Positions 53,360 to 62,145 of a DNA stretch of 64,000 bases are shown here, one piece after another. The notes below the pieces were generated by a model. The model saw nothing but the letters and a program-made list of their open reading frames with translations. It ran no database searches and had not been told where the DNA came from. Made by a program: the position numbers and the translations under genes. This DNA comes from CAYWVR01 sp964461715 (GTDB taxonomy: Bacteria; Planctomycetota; Phycisphaerae; FEN-1346): positions 93,063 to 157,062 of the forward strand of contig CAYWVR010000001.1 in assembly GCA_964461715.1 (NCBI GenBank). Reading direction: 5' to 3'. The first letter of the stretch is position 1, and the number at the start of each line of letters is the position of its first letter.

Positions 53360-54355
53360 ATGGCGGCCCGGGAGGCCCAATCCATCACCGAGACGAGCGA
53401 GCCGCGGCGGCTCGCCCTGCCGCTGCTGGCGGCCCGGTCCGCGGGACGCGACTATACCTGGATGACCTTCCAGGCCCCGCCCGACTGGGTCAGCCGGGCC
53501 GGCCAGTTCGTCAACGTCTTCTGCGAGTCCGACGCCCGGGCCCTGGCCGCCTCCGACGGCCGGGCCGTCGAGTGGCCCGAGGGAACGTGGCCCGAAACCA
53601 CCGGCATCGAGCTGGCGCGCCGCTGGCCCGTGGTGCGGCGGCCGTTCAGCATCGCCCGGACTCGACCCCGCGAGACGCACGTCGAGCTGGAGCTGCTGGT
53701 GCGCGGCGTGGGGAAGGGGTCGGCGTACCTGCGGGCGCGGCCGGTCGGGTCGGCGGTGGACGTGGTGGGCCCGCTGGGCACCCATTTCACGCCCCCGGCG
53801 GACGAGCGGCGGTGCCTGCTCGTGGGGGGCGGATGCGGCATGGCGCCCATCTTCGCCTTGGCCGACGAGCTTGCCGACGCGGGGCGCCGGTGCCTCTGCT
53901 TCTTCGGCTGCCGCACCGCCGAGGAGATGCCCACGCGGTTCCGCGTCGCGCCCGCCCCGTCCGGAGACGACGTCGAGCCGACCGCCGCCGTCGAGGAGTT
54001 CACGCGCGACGGCATCCTCACGGTCCTCGCCACCGACGACGGCAGCGCGGGTTACGCCGGGACGAGCGTGGCAGCCTTGGAGCGATGGCTCGACGACTCC
54101 GGCGACGACGCGCCGGTGGCGCTGTACGGATGCGGGCCCGACGCGATGCTCCGGGCCCTGGCGGCCGTGGCCGAGGCGCGGCTCCTGCCGTGCCAAGTCT
54201 CGATCGAGCGATGGATGGGCTGCGGGGCGGGCCTGTGCCTCTCGTGTGCCCACAAGCGGCGCGACCCGAGGCGCCCCGAAGGATGGACCTATAAGCTCGC
54301 ATGCCGCGACGGCCCCGTCGTCGACGCCCGCGACCTCGTGTGGGAAGAGCCATGA
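53360..54355 (+). CDS. pyrK: Dihydroorotate dehydrogenase electron transfer subunit
   Basis: 331 residues. FAD/NAD reductase of the ferredoxin-reductase type: FAD region WPVVRRPFSIARTRP, NAD region LVGGGCGMAPIFALADELAD, YGCGPDAMLRALA, and a C-terminal [2Fe-2S] cluster CQVSIERWMGCGAGLCLSCA then a fourth Cys in KLACRDGP. It passes electrons from orotate formation to NAD. The protein is longer than typical PyrK (about 250 residues) because of an insertion around residues 55-85. Its TGA overlaps the pyrD ATG (ATGA). Confidence 0.92.
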   Translation: MAAREAQSITETSEPRRLALPLLAARSAGRDYTWMTFQAPPDWVSRAGQFVNVFCESDARALAASDGRAVEWPEGTWPETTGIELARRWPVVRRPFSIARTRPRETHVELELLVRGVGKGSAYLRARPVGSAVDVVGPLGTHFTPPADERRCLLVGGGCGMAPIFALADELADAGRRCLCFFGCRTAEEMPTRFRVAPAPSGDDVEPTAAVEEFTRDGILTVLATDDGSAGYAGTSVAALERWLDDSGDDAPVALYGCGPDAMLRALAAVAEARLLPCQVSIERWMGCGAGLCLSCAHKRRDPRRPEGWTYKLACRDGPVVDARDLVWEEP

Positions 54356-55290
54356 TCGACGTGGACCTCTCGGTGGACCTGGGCGGGATTCGGATGAGGA
54401 ACCCCATCGCCACGGCCTCCGGATGCTCCGGCTACGGCGAGGAGTTGGCCCGCTTCTTCCCCCTCTCGGCCCTCGGGGCGGTGACCACCAAGTCCGTCAC
54501 CCTCCGGCCGCGCGAGGGCCATCCCCCGCCGCGCCTCGTTGAGACGCGCGCCGGGCTGCTGAATGCCATCGGTCTCGCGAATGTGGGCCTGGAGACCTTT
54601 GTCGCCGAGAAGCTCCCCGTCCTCGCGAAGGTCGAGGCGCCCGTCATCGTGAACGTGGCGGGAACGACGCGCGAGGACTACGTCGAGGTCGCCCGGGCCC
54701 TGGAGGCCGAGCCGGCCGTCGCCGGCATCGAGCTGAACGTCTCCTGCCCGAACGTCAAGCAGGGCGGCATCGAGTTCGGCGTCGATCCGGAGCTGTTGGC
54801 GGGCCTGGTGGGGGCCGTGCGCGAGGTCGTCTCCCGCGCCACGCTCATCGTCAAGCTCTCGCCGAACGTCGCCGACGTCGCCGTCACGGCCCGGGCGGCC
54901 GTGGACGCCGGGGCCGACGCCCTCAGCCTCATCAACACCCTGCGCGGCGTGGCCGTGGACCCCTGGACGGGCCGGCCGGGCCTGACGAATGTGACGGGCG
55001 GTCTCTCCGGGCCTGCCATCAAGCCCGTGGCCCTCTACATGGTCCGCCGCGCGTACGCGGAGGTCGCCGGGCCGCGCGGCGTGCCGATCCTGGGCCTGGG
55101 GGGCGTGCAGTTCGTCGAGGACGTGCTCGAGTTCCTGCGGGCCGGGGCCACGGCCGTGGCCGTCGGCACCGCCAACTTCATCAATCCCCGAACATGCATG
55201 GACTTGGTCGAGGGCCTGCGCGAGGCGCTTCGGAAGCTGGGCTGTCGGAGCCCGCGCGACCTCGTCGGGCGACTCGACCTGGAGACATAG
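54352..55290 (+). CDS. pyrD: Dihydroorotate dehydrogenase B, catalytic subunit
   Basis: 312 residues, class 1B. FMN-barrel motifs: RNPIATASGCSGYGEELARF, KSVTLRPREGHPPPRLVETR, LNVSCPNVKQGG with the active-site Cys region, LIVKLSPNVADV, and the phosphate-binding loop VPILGLGGVQF with AVAVGTANF. It oxidises dihydroorotate to orotate in pyrimidine synthesis with PyrK. ATG 54352 overlaps the pyrK stop. Confidence 0.95.
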   Translation: MIDVDLSVDLGGIRMRNPIATASGCSGYGEELARFFPLSALGAVTTKSVTLRPREGHPPPRLVETRAGLLNAIGLANVGLETFVAEKLPVLAKVEAPVIVNVAGTTREDYVEVARALEAEPAVAGIELNVSCPNVKQGGIEFGVDPELLAGLVGAVREVVSRATLIVKLSPNVADVAVTARAAVDAGADALSLINTLRGVAVDPWTGRPGLTNVTGGLSGPAIKPVALYMVRRAYAEVAGPRGVPILGLGGVQFVEDVLEFLRAGATAVAVGTANFINPRTCMDLVEGLREALRKLGCRSPRDLVGRLDLET

Positions 55291-55303
55291 AAGGGACGTC
55301 GTT

Positions 55304-56425
55304 TTGAAACCGCTTCGAGTCGGACTGGTCGGGACCGGGGGCATCATGAAGGGCGCGCACATGGGCGGATGGCTCCCGCTGCGCGAGGCCGGACGCGTCG
55401 AGCTCGTCGCCGCCTGCGACGTCCGGCGCGACGCCGCCGAGGCCTTCGCCGAGGCGAACGGCGTCCCGAACGTCTACGCCGACCACAAGAAGATGCTCAA
55501 GGCCCACGAGCTCGACCTCGTGGACATCTGCACGCCGAACATGTTCCACACGCCCATCGCCCTGGACGCCTTCCAAGCCGCGTGTCACGTCTACTGTGAG
55601 AAGCCGCTGGCCCCGACGCCCGGCGACGTCCAAAAGCTCATCCGCGCCCGCGACAAGGCCGGGACGAAGTTGATGACCGGCCAGCACATGCGCTTCGACG
55701 GGAAGAACCGGGCCCTCAAGGCGTACGTCGACGCGGGCATCCTCGGCGAGGTCTACTACGGCCGTGCCAGCGCCCTGCGCCGGCGCGGCGCCCCCGCCTG
55801 GGGCGGGTTCCTCCGCAAGGAGCTCGCCGGCGGCGGGCCCCTCATCGACATCGGCGTCCACATCCTCGACCTGACGCTCTGGCTCATGGGTTTCCCGCGA
55901 CCGGTGGCCGTCACGGGCGTCGCCCCCACGAAGCTCGCCCACGACCCGGACCTGGCGAACCGGCCCGGCTGGGGCGACTGGAAACGCGACGCCAGCGAGT
56001 TCGACGTCGAGGACTTCGCCGTTGGCCTCGTCCGCTTCGACAACGGCGCCACGCTCGTCCTCGAGGCCTCGTTCCTCCTCAACATGCCCGAGTCGGGCAT
56101 CCAGAAATCGCTCATCTGCGGCACGAAGGGCGGCATGGATGTCTCGGAAGCGAAGATCATGACCCAGGAGCACGGCATGGTTCGCGTGAGCCAGATCGAG
56201 GGCTTCCAGAAGCCCAAGGCCCACGGCGCCGCCATCGAGGCCTTCGTCGAGGCCATCGAGAAGGGCCGCCCCTCGCCCGTGCCGCCCGAGGAAACCGTCT
56301 ACGTCATGGCCATCCTCGACGGCATCTATCGCTCGCACGCGAAGGGCGGGGCGGAGGTGGCCATCCGATGCGGCCCCGCGTTCAGCCGAGCCGTCAAGAG
56401 CCGCAAGAGGAAGCCCAAGAAGTGA
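55304..56425 (+). CDS. Gfo/Idh/MocA family oxidoreductase
   Basis: 373 residues, starting at TTG 55304 with GGGA 7 nt upstream. Rossmann NAD(P) loop VGLVGTGGIMKGAHMGGW, then VDICTPNMFHTP and the catalytic-site motif VYCEKPLAPTPG with the family Lys (EKP). The C-terminal beta-sheet domain contains GGGPLIDIGVHILDLTLWLM. Such enzymes oxidise or reduce sugars or sugar-like alcohols; the substrate is unknown. The very C-terminus is Lys/Arg-rich (SRKRKPKK). It lies 14 bp after pyrD and 25 bp before the DUF4432 gene, so it is probably in that operon, and both may act on the same sugar. Confidence 0.9.
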   Translation: MKPLRVGLVGTGGIMKGAHMGGWLPLREAGRVELVAACDVRRDAAEAFAEANGVPNVYADHKKMLKAHELDLVDICTPNMFHTPIALDAFQAACHVYCEKPLAPTPGDVQKLIRARDKAGTKLMTGQHMRFDGKNRALKAYVDAGILGEVYYGRASALRRRGAPAWGGFLRKELAGGGPLIDIGVHILDLTLWLMGFPRPVAVTGVAPTKLAHDPDLANRPGWGDWKRDASEFDVEDFAVGLVRFDNGATLVLEASFLLNMPESGIQKSLICGTKGGMDVSEAKIMTQEHGMVRVSQIEGFQKPKAHGAAIEAFVEAIEKGRPSPVPPEETVYVMAILDGIYRSHAKGGAEVAIRCGPAFSRAVKSRKRKPKK

Positions 56426-56449
56426 TCGGCCGCACGAAAGGGGGCCGCG

Positions 56450-57529
56450 ATGGCTGAGCTGCCCGGAGAATCCCTGACGCCCAACGACCTGGCCGCCCGC
56501 ACCGGCCGCCTCGACCAGGTGGCCGGCGCCCGCCGATTCGTGTTCGACGACGGGCCCGCGCGGGGGATGCGCGGCATCGACGTGTGGACGGGGTCGGGCC
56601 TGGAGTTCACGGTCCTGCCGGATCGGGGTCTGGACGTGGGAGCGGCGCGGTTCGCGGGGCGGGCCCTGGCGTGGGAGTCGCCCACGGGCCCCGTGCGGCC
56701 GGAACGCTACGAGCCCGGCGGCCTCGGGTGGCTCCGCACGTTCTACGCGGGGCTCCTGACGACCTGCGGGTACCGCCACTTCGGCGTCCCCCAAGCCGAG
56801 GACGGACAGACGTGGGGCCTGCACGGTCGGGCCTCGCACTTGGCGGCCGAGGACGTGGCCGTCGAGCGGGGCTGGGAGGACGGCGAGTACGTCCTGCGGG
56901 TGCGCGGCCGGATGGCCGAGACGGAGGTGTTCCAGCCGACGCTCGTGTTGGAGCGGACGATCGAGACGCGCCTCGGCTCCCGCGAGATTGCCGTCCGCGA
57001 CCGCCTGACGAACGCTGGCCATACGCTCAGCTCCGCCATGCTCCTCTACCACGTGAACCTCGGGTGGCCGCTCCTGTCGGAAGCGAGCCGCTTCGTCGTG
57101 GACGCCTCCGAGGTTGTCCCACGCACCGATCATGCCGCCCGCGACGTGAACACCCATGCGACGATGCTCCCGCCCACCCCCGGCTTCGAGGAGCAGGTCT
57201 ACCTCATCACCCCCAAGGCCGGGGCCGACGGTCTCTGTCGGGCGGCCCTGGTCAATCCGGAGCTTGACGGCGGGTTGGCCGTTGCGCTGGCGTGGCCCGC
57301 CGAGACCGTGCCGTACCTGACCCAGTGGAAGATGATGGGGCAGGGGACGTACGTGCTGGGCATCGAGCCGTGCAACGCCCCGCTTCGGGAGCGGGCCAAG
57401 CTGCGCCAGAAGGGCTGGATGCCGGAGCTGGGGCCCGGCGATTCGATCGAGGCGGGCCTCGCGATCCGCGTGCATACGGGGGTGGAGGAGCTCGCGGCCC
57501 TGGAGGCCCGGGTCAAGGGGGCGTCATGA
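56450..57529 (+). CDS. DUF4432 family (aldose-1-epimerase-like) protein
   Basis: 359 residues. The DUF4432 galactose-mutarotase-like fold is indicated by RGIDVWTGSGLEFTVLPDRG then LDVGAARFAGRALAWESP, GLLTTCGYRHFG, and WGLHGRASHLAAEDVAVERG with the conserved His. Families with this fold bind carbohydrates. It is probably a sugar-processing partner of the upstream Gfo/Idh enzyme. GGGGG precedes ATG 56450 at close spacing. The TGA overlaps the ATG of the next gene (ATGA). Confidence 0.85.
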   Translation: MAELPGESLTPNDLAARTGRLDQVAGARRFVFDDGPARGMRGIDVWTGSGLEFTVLPDRGLDVGAARFAGRALAWESPTGPVRPERYEPGGLGWLRTFYAGLLTTCGYRHFGVPQAEDGQTWGLHGRASHLAAEDVAVERGWEDGEYVLRVRGRMAETEVFQPTLVLERTIETRLGSREIAVRDRLTNAGHTLSSAMLLYHVNLGWPLLSEASRFVVDASEVVPRTDHAARDVNTHATMLPPTPGFEEQVYLITPKAGADGLCRAALVNPELDGGLAVALAWPAETVPYLTQWKMMGQGTYVLGIEPCNAPLRERAKLRQKGWMPELGPGDSIEAGLAIRVHTGVEELAALEARVKGAS

Positions 57530-58815
57530 TCCGCGCGTATGCGTGCATGGCTGTGGTGCTTCTTCTGACGGGGACCGCGCAGACGCTCGCCGCCGCGCCG
57601 CCCGAGCCGGAAGGTCTGACCGACGAGCAGGCCGCCGTCCTCGCGATGCGCGACGCGCAAGGGGCGGCCCTTCGCCGCCTGGCCGACCGCATCCTCGATG
57701 CCCGCCTCGCGGAGGACCAGACGATCGGCGAGGCGCTGGGCGCCGGCACCGAGGCCGAGGCCCGGCTGCGGGTGCTCCTCCGCTCGGCGACGATGGTCGG
57801 CGACCCGCGCCGCTACTCCGACGGCGTGACGGAGGTGGACGTCGAGATTCGGCTGGCTACCGTGATGCGCGGCCTCTCGCTTCTCCTGACCGTCGAGCCG
57901 GATGAGCGACTCAGCGTCCCCGCCCTGGAGGTCGCCGCGGTCGATGGCTACCTCCGCGCCTCGGGCACCGGCCGTCCGTCGGAGGAGGTTGCGCCGGAGC
58001 GGATCGAGGCGGCCGTGGCGGCGCCGCGCGACGAGTTGCCGGAGGTCTATCCCCTCGGCTGGCGTCAGGTCCAGCCTGCCGGCCGCATCCAGGCCGCCCG
58101 CGACGCCCGCATCCGCGCGTACCACGCGATGGGCGAGCGGCTGCGCGGCGTGCAGGTGGCCCGGGCGTCGACGGTCGGCGACCGGGTCCGGCCGCACCCG
58201 GCGGCGGAGGTGCGCCTGGACACGTTCCTTCGTCGCCTGCCCGTCCAGGGCCGCCCGCGACTCATGCCGGATCGGGTGGCGGAGCTGACGGTGGCGGCAC
58301 CGGTGGCGGCGCTGATCGAGGTCCTGAAGGAGCTTCGCCGCCTCCTGCCCCCCGAGGCGCGGTGGACCGAGGAGGAGGTCGACGCCCTGTCGCTCCGCCT
58401 GAAGGCCGACGTCCTCTCCGTCACCGGTCGCGGGATGCCCGCGGAGGGGTTGGTCGATCTACGGCCCGCCCCCGCCAACGGCCCGCTCCCGGACTGGGCG
58501 GCGCGGACGCTGGTGGCCGAGGCGGAGGCCGAGCCGCCCGAGCGCGTCCAGGACCCGGAGCAAGCCCGGGTGCTGGCGGCCCGGGCGGCGCGGGCCCGCG
58601 CGGCCGAGGCGCTCTCAAAGCTCCTCGACGAGGTCGAGATCGCCGAGGGCGTGACCGTTCACGATCGGCTCGTCAGGGACGCCGTCTTCAAGAAGGACGT
58701 GCAGACGCTCCTGGAGAGCGCGAAGGTCGCGGCCAGCCGGCCGACGGACGAGGGGCGGTGGGAAGTGGTCCTCGCCTTGCCGCTCGAGCGGCTCTACGGC
58801 TTCGCCCGGGAGTAG
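57526..58815 (+). CDS. Secreted protein with three LPP20-like repeats
   Basis: 429 residues. Signal peptide MIRAYACMAVVLLLTGTAQT, cleavage near LAA-AP. The mature part shows three copies of an LPP20-like module, each with an alpha segment of form ARxxALRRLADRIxxxR, then a D-x-T stretch, then a strand ending in E-V-x-L. Copy 1 covers about 38-115 (RDAQGAALRRLADRILDARL, then TEVDVEIRLATVMRGL), copy 2 about 185-275 (ARDARIRAYHAMGERLRGVQ), copy 3 about 345-425 (ARAARARAAEALSKLLDEVE, WEVVLALPLERLYGFA). In LPP20 lipoproteins only one copy is usual. It probably acts in the envelope. It is coupled to the DUF4432 gene. Confidence 0.72.
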   Translation: MIRAYACMAVVLLLTGTAQTLAAAPPEPEGLTDEQAAVLAMRDAQGAALRRLADRILDARLAEDQTIGEALGAGTEAEARLRVLLRSATMVGDPRRYSDGVTEVDVEIRLATVMRGLSLLLTVEPDERLSVPALEVAAVDGYLRASGTGRPSEEVAPERIEAAVAAPRDELPEVYPLGWRQVQPAGRIQAARDARIRAYHAMGERLRGVQVARASTVGDRVRPHPAAEVRLDTFLRRLPVQGRPRLMPDRVAELTVAAPVAALIEVLKELRRLLPPEARWTEEEVDALSLRLKADVLSVTGRGMPAEGLVDLRPAPANGPLPDWAARTLVAEAEAEPPERVQDPEQARVLAARAARARAAEALSKLLDEVEIAEGVTVHDRLVRDAVFKKDVQTLLESAKVAASRPTDEGRWEVVLALPLERLYGFARE

Positions 58816-58822
58816 GGCCCGT

Positions 58823-59734
58823 CTATCGCGGACGGGTGAGGAAGGCGTCGAGGACGAAGGCCGCATCCATGACGATCAGCCAATAGAGCATGCGCTCGAT
58901 GAAGGGGGCGTACTGCTCGGGCCGACGTTCGTGACCTGCCGCCCAGAGAAGCGGCCCCGGCCAGAGCATCGGCAGGAGCAGGGCCGCCCCCAGCCGCGCG
59001 ACCGGGGCGGTCAGAGCCCGCGCGCCCACGTGCAGCGGCGCCGCCGCCAGCAGGGCCAGTCCCCCCACCAGGGCCGCCATGAAGAACGCCTGCCACGGAC
59101 GCGTCGAGACCACGATCCCGTTCCGCGCCGCCACGCTGTAGCCCGTCACGACGAACGTGGCCATGAAGATGGCGAGGCCATGCTTCATCCAGAGGGGCCC
59201 GTCGGCGGCCAGAAGCCCCCAGTCGATCTGCTCCCGCGGGATGCCGATGGCCGCGCCTACGCCGATGCCGAAGTTGAGGAACCGGGTCAGGCCCATGATG
59301 ATCATGGCGATGTGGGCCGGGCCGCGCTTGGCCGCGAGGTTGTAGAGGTTGACCACGGCGAAGGTGCCGATGGCCGGCAGCGCCGCCGCCCCCGGGAGCA
59401 TCGCCGCGCACCCCGCCGCCAGTGCCAGGCAGAAGGCCAGGATCAGGGCGGTCCCGACGTACCCGGCCTCGCCCGTGACCAGCGGCCGGTCCAGCTCCAT
59501 CAACCGGTCGCGTTTGACGTCCGCCAGATCGTTCTCGACCATGCCGAAGAGGTAGAGCCCCGCGCTCGTTCCGGCCAGAAGGAGCATGGTTCGGCCGTCG
59601 AGGAGCGGGCCGCCGGAGGCGGTGGGAGGAAGAACCCCCAGGCGGGCCACCAAGTATCCGGCCACGGAATCGGCCATGGCCGTTACGAAGAGCGGAAGCC
59701 GCAGCAGCCGCGCGTATCCCCTCACGGTGGCCAT
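58823..59734 (-). CDS. UbiA-family prenyltransferase
   Basis: 303 residues with about eight membrane segments. The prenyl-diphosphate site is NDLADVKRDRLMELDRPL (NDxxDxxxD, about 67-84). The second Asp motif is diverged (around NLYNLAAKRG). Enzymes of this family attach isoprenoid chains to aromatic or sugar-like acceptors in quinone, heme or lipid synthesis; the acceptor is not predictable. It converges on the LPP20-repeat gene (7 bp) and is divergent from cmk. Confidence 0.85.
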   Translation of the reverse strand: MATVRGYARLLRLPLFVTAMADSVAGYLVARLGVLPPTASGGPLLDGRTMLLLAGTSAGLYLFGMVENDLADVKRDRLMELDRPLVTGEAGYVGTALILAFCLALAAGCAAMLPGAAALPAIGTFAVVNLYNLAAKRGPAHIAMIIMGLTRFLNFGIGVGAAIGIPREQIDWGLLAADGPLWMKHGLAIFMATFVVTGYSVAARNGIVVSTRPWQAFFMAALVGGLALLAAAPLHVGARALTAPVARLGAALLLPMLWPGPLLWAAGHERRPEQYAPFIERMLYWLIVMDAAFVLDAFLTRPR

Positions 59735-59794
59735 GGCAATATTCTAGACCTCCCCGGACCGGTTTCCAGTCTTTTCGGGTCCCGGAGGGGGCGG

Positions 59795-59800
59795 TATAAT
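59795..59800 (+). promoter_or_regulatory. -10 element immediately before cmk
   Basis: TATAAT at 59795-59800, only 9 bp before the cmk ATG (59810). Transcription from it would start within a few bases of the start codon, giving a leaderless or near-leaderless mRNA. Confidence 0.55.
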
Positions 59801-59809
59801 GCGGGTCCC

Positions 59810-60484
59810 ATGATCGTGACCATTGACGGGACCGTGGGCAGCGGCAAGAGCACGGCCGCCCGACTCCTGGCCGGGCGGCTGGGCGCCGTCCACCTCGACA
59901 CCGGGGCCATGTACCGCGCGGTGACGCTCAAGGCCCTCGAAACCGAGACGGACCTGGAGCACGCGGCGGCCCTCGCGAGCCTTGCCCGCGCGTGTGAGAT
60001 CGACCTCGATCCGACGGACGACGGGACGCGCGTCCTCCTCGACGGTCGCGACGTCACCGACGCCATCCGCGCGAACCGCGTCTCCACGCATTCGCACTAC
60101 ATCGCCCGGACGGCGGGCGTCCGCGAAGTGCTCGTCGCGAAGCAGCGGGCCTTCGCCGACCGGCCGGAGGACGTCGTGGCCGAGGGGCGGGACCAGGGCA
60201 CCGTCGTCTTCCCCGGCGCCCCCGTCAAGCTCTTCCTGGACGCGGCCCCGGCGGTGCGGGCCCGCCGCCGGCAGGTGGAGCTCGAAGCGCGGGGGGAGCC
60301 CACCTCCTATCGCCGCGTCCTCGACGAGGTTTGCGAGCGCGACCGGCGCGACGCGACGCGGGATGTGGCGCCCTTGAAGCCCGCCCCCGACGCCGTGCGG
60401 CTGGACACGTCGGACCTGGACGTCGAGGCGATGGTCGAGGCGTGTCTGGCCGAGGTCGAAAGGCGGAGGTCCCCGGCCTCGTGA
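59810..60484 (+). CDS. cmk: (d)CMP kinase
   Basis: 224 residues. P-loop IDGTVGSGKSTAARLLA (about 5-21), substrate motif HLDTGAMYRAVTLKAL (28-43), CMP-binding THSHYIARTAGVREVL and VVAEGRDQGTVVFPGAPVKL, and lid region ERDRRDATRDVAPLKPA. It phosphorylates CMP and dCMP with ATP. No ribosome-binding site fits upstream, in line with a leaderless transcript. Its TGA overlaps the plsC GTG. Confidence 0.94.
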   Translation: MIVTIDGTVGSGKSTAARLLAGRLGAVHLDTGAMYRAVTLKALETETDLEHAAALASLARACEIDLDPTDDGTRVLLDGRDVTDAIRANRVSTHSHYIARTAGVREVLVAKQRAFADRPEDVVAEGRDQGTVVFPGAPVKLFLDAAPAVRARRRQVELEARGEPTSYRRVLDEVCERDRRDATRDVAPLKPAPDAVRLDTSDLDVEAMVEACLAEVERRRSPAS

Positions 60485-61122
60485 GTGCCCTCCGGCGAAC
60501 CTGGTACGCCCTCTGCCGGCAGGTGGCCCGGCTGTTCTTTGCGGTCGTGTTCGGCATCCGGGTGTATGGGCGGGAGCGGCTGCCGGAGACGGGCGGCGTG
60601 CTCGTGGTCTCGAACCACCAGAGCTACCTCGACCCGATCTTGGCGGCGGTCGGCATGGCGCGCCCGTTCCAGCCGATGGCCCGGGCGTCGCTTTTCCGGA
60701 TGGCCCCGTTCCGGTGGCTCATCCGCAGTCTGTACGCGTTTCCCGTGCGGCGGGGGACGGCGGACCTGGCGGCGATGCGGGAGGCGCTGCGGCGGTTGCG
60801 GGCGGGAGGCGTGGTCCTGGTCTTCCCGGAGGGCACGCGGACGCGGGACGGATCGATCGGACGGCTCCTGCCGGGGCCGGTGGCCTTGGCGGGGCGGGCG
60901 AAGGTCCCGATTGTGCCCATGGTCATCGACGGGGCCTTCGAGGCGTGGCCGCGCTCGCAAGCGATCCCGTGGCCGCACCGGATTCGCGTGGCGTGTGGGC
61001 GGCCGGTGCACGTGGAATCGGACGCGGAGGCGGAGGGCGTGATGGAACGCGTCCGGGATGACATGTGCGAGCTCCAGGCCCAGCTCCGCACCCGCCGACG
61101 CCGGGCCGAGGCCGTGATCTGA
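60481..61122 (+). CDS. plsC: 1-acyl-glycerol-3-phosphate acyltransferase
   Basis: 213 residues. Acyltransferase motifs: NHQSYLDP (HxxxxD catalytic), FPVRRGTADLAAMREAL, VFPEGTRTRDG (substrate motif) and IVPMVIDGAFEAWPR. An N-terminal membrane segment (VARLFFAVVFGIRVYG) anchors it. It makes phosphatidic acid for phospholipids, which connects to pgsA elsewhere in the window. GTG 60481 overlaps the cmk stop; the frame is open upstream but not family-like. Confidence 0.92.
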   Translation: MSALRRTWYALCRQVARLFFAVVFGIRVYGRERLPETGGVLVVSNHQSYLDPILAAVGMARPFQPMARASLFRMAPFRWLIRSLYAFPVRRGTADLAAMREALRRLRAGGVVLVFPEGTRTRDGSIGRLLPGPVALAGRAKVPIVPMVIDGAFEAWPRSQAIPWPHRIRVACGRPVHVESDAEAEGVMERVRDDMCELQAQLRTRRRRAEAVI

Positions 61123-61134
61123 AGGGACGACGAG

Positions 61135-62004
61135 ATGGGCGATGGACCGCAGCCGACCATCGAGGTGGCCGAGGGGGCCGGGGTCTGCTTCGGGGTACGG
61201 CGCGCGCTGGAGCTGGCCGAGCAGGCCCTCGATGAGGGGCGGTCCGTCTGCTGCCTCGGCCCCCTCATCCACAACCCTCAGGAGATGGCCCGGCTCGGCG
61301 AGCAGGGGTTCCGCGTCATCGGCGCCCTGGAGGAGGCGGAGGCGGGCGGCGTGCTGCTGATTCGCAGCCACGGCCTCGCGCCGGGCGTCGTCGAGAGGGG
61401 CGAGACGCGCGGCCTCGAGACCGTCGACGCCACGTGTCCCCTCGTCCGCCGCGTCCAGACGCTCGCCGCCCAACTCTCCGCGGAGGGTTTCGAGGTGGTC
61501 GTGGCGGGGGACGTGGCCCATCCGGAGGTCGTGGCGATCCAAGGCCATGCCCCGTTGGCCCGGGTCGTCTCGAGCGAGGCCGAGGCGCGGCAGCTGGAGC
61601 TCAAGGCGGGCAAGGCGGCCCTGGTGGCGCAGACGACGTTCTCGCCGCACGAGTTCCGGGAGATGGCGGGGGAGCTGGCGCGCCGCCCCCTCGGCGAGCT
61701 TCGCATCCTCTCAACCATCTGCCAGGCGACTGTCCAGCGGCAGCGGGCGGCGGCGGAGCTGGCCGACCGCGTCGACGTCATGTTTGTCATCGGCGGACGC
61801 AACAGCGCCAACACGAACCGGCTGGCGGATCTGTGCGCCGGGCGCGGCGTGGCGACGCATCACGTCGAGCACGCCGGGGAGGTCGAGGCCGCCCATCTCG
61901 AGGGCCGCCCGCGCGTCGGCGTGGCCGCCGGGGCCTCGACCCCCCAATGGGTCATCGAGGCCGTCTGCACGCGGATTCGGGGCTTGCAGGGCAGGGCCTC
62001 GTAG
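61135..62004 (+). CDS. ispH: 4-hydroxy-3-methylbut-2-enyl diphosphate reductase
   Basis: 289 residues. Three cluster cysteines in GVCFGVRRALELAEQAL, VDATCPLVRRVQ and STICQATVQRQ, with GDVAHPEV (active-site loop), RSHGLAPGVVERG, VIGGRNSANTNRLAD and AGASTPQWVIEAV. Reduces HMBPP to IPP and DMAPP, the last step of the MEP pathway, using a [4Fe-4S] cluster. ATG 61135 is 12 bp after plsC. rpsA follows at 141 bp, an ispH-rpsA order known from other bacteria. Confidence 0.95.
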   Translation: MGDGPQPTIEVAEGAGVCFGVRRALELAEQALDEGRSVCCLGPLIHNPQEMARLGEQGFRVIGALEEAEAGGVLLIRSHGLAPGVVERGETRGLETVDATCPLVRRVQTLAAQLSAEGFEVVVAGDVAHPEVVAIQGHAPLARVVSSEAEARQLELKAGKAALVAQTTFSPHEFREMAGELARRPLGELRILSTICQATVQRQRAAAELADRVDVMFVIGGRNSANTNRLADLCAGRGVATHHVEHAGEVEAAHLEGRPRVGVAAGASTPQWVIEAVCTRIRGLQGRAS

Positions 62005-62014
62005 CGTAAGATGT

Positions 62015-62088
62015 CGCACTTCGTGCGGGCTGTGTGGGCCCGCATCCGGCGCATGAGCCGGGCCGCCAGGCGCCCCGACGGTCGGGGC
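62015..62088 (+). promoter_or_regulatory. Structured leader upstream of rpsA
   Basis: Three candidate stems: CGCAC-TTC-GTGCG (62015-62027), GCGGGC...GCCCGC (62025-62043) and GCCCCGA-CGG-TCGGGGC (62072-62088). The first two share bases 62025-62027, so they exclude each other, as in a two-state leader. No T-tract follows. Function is not shown. Confidence 0.35.
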
Positions 62089-62145
62089 TCCGAAACACGG
62101 GCCTGTCGGCGACCAGGAACCCGGGAGCGATTGGGAAAGACACGC

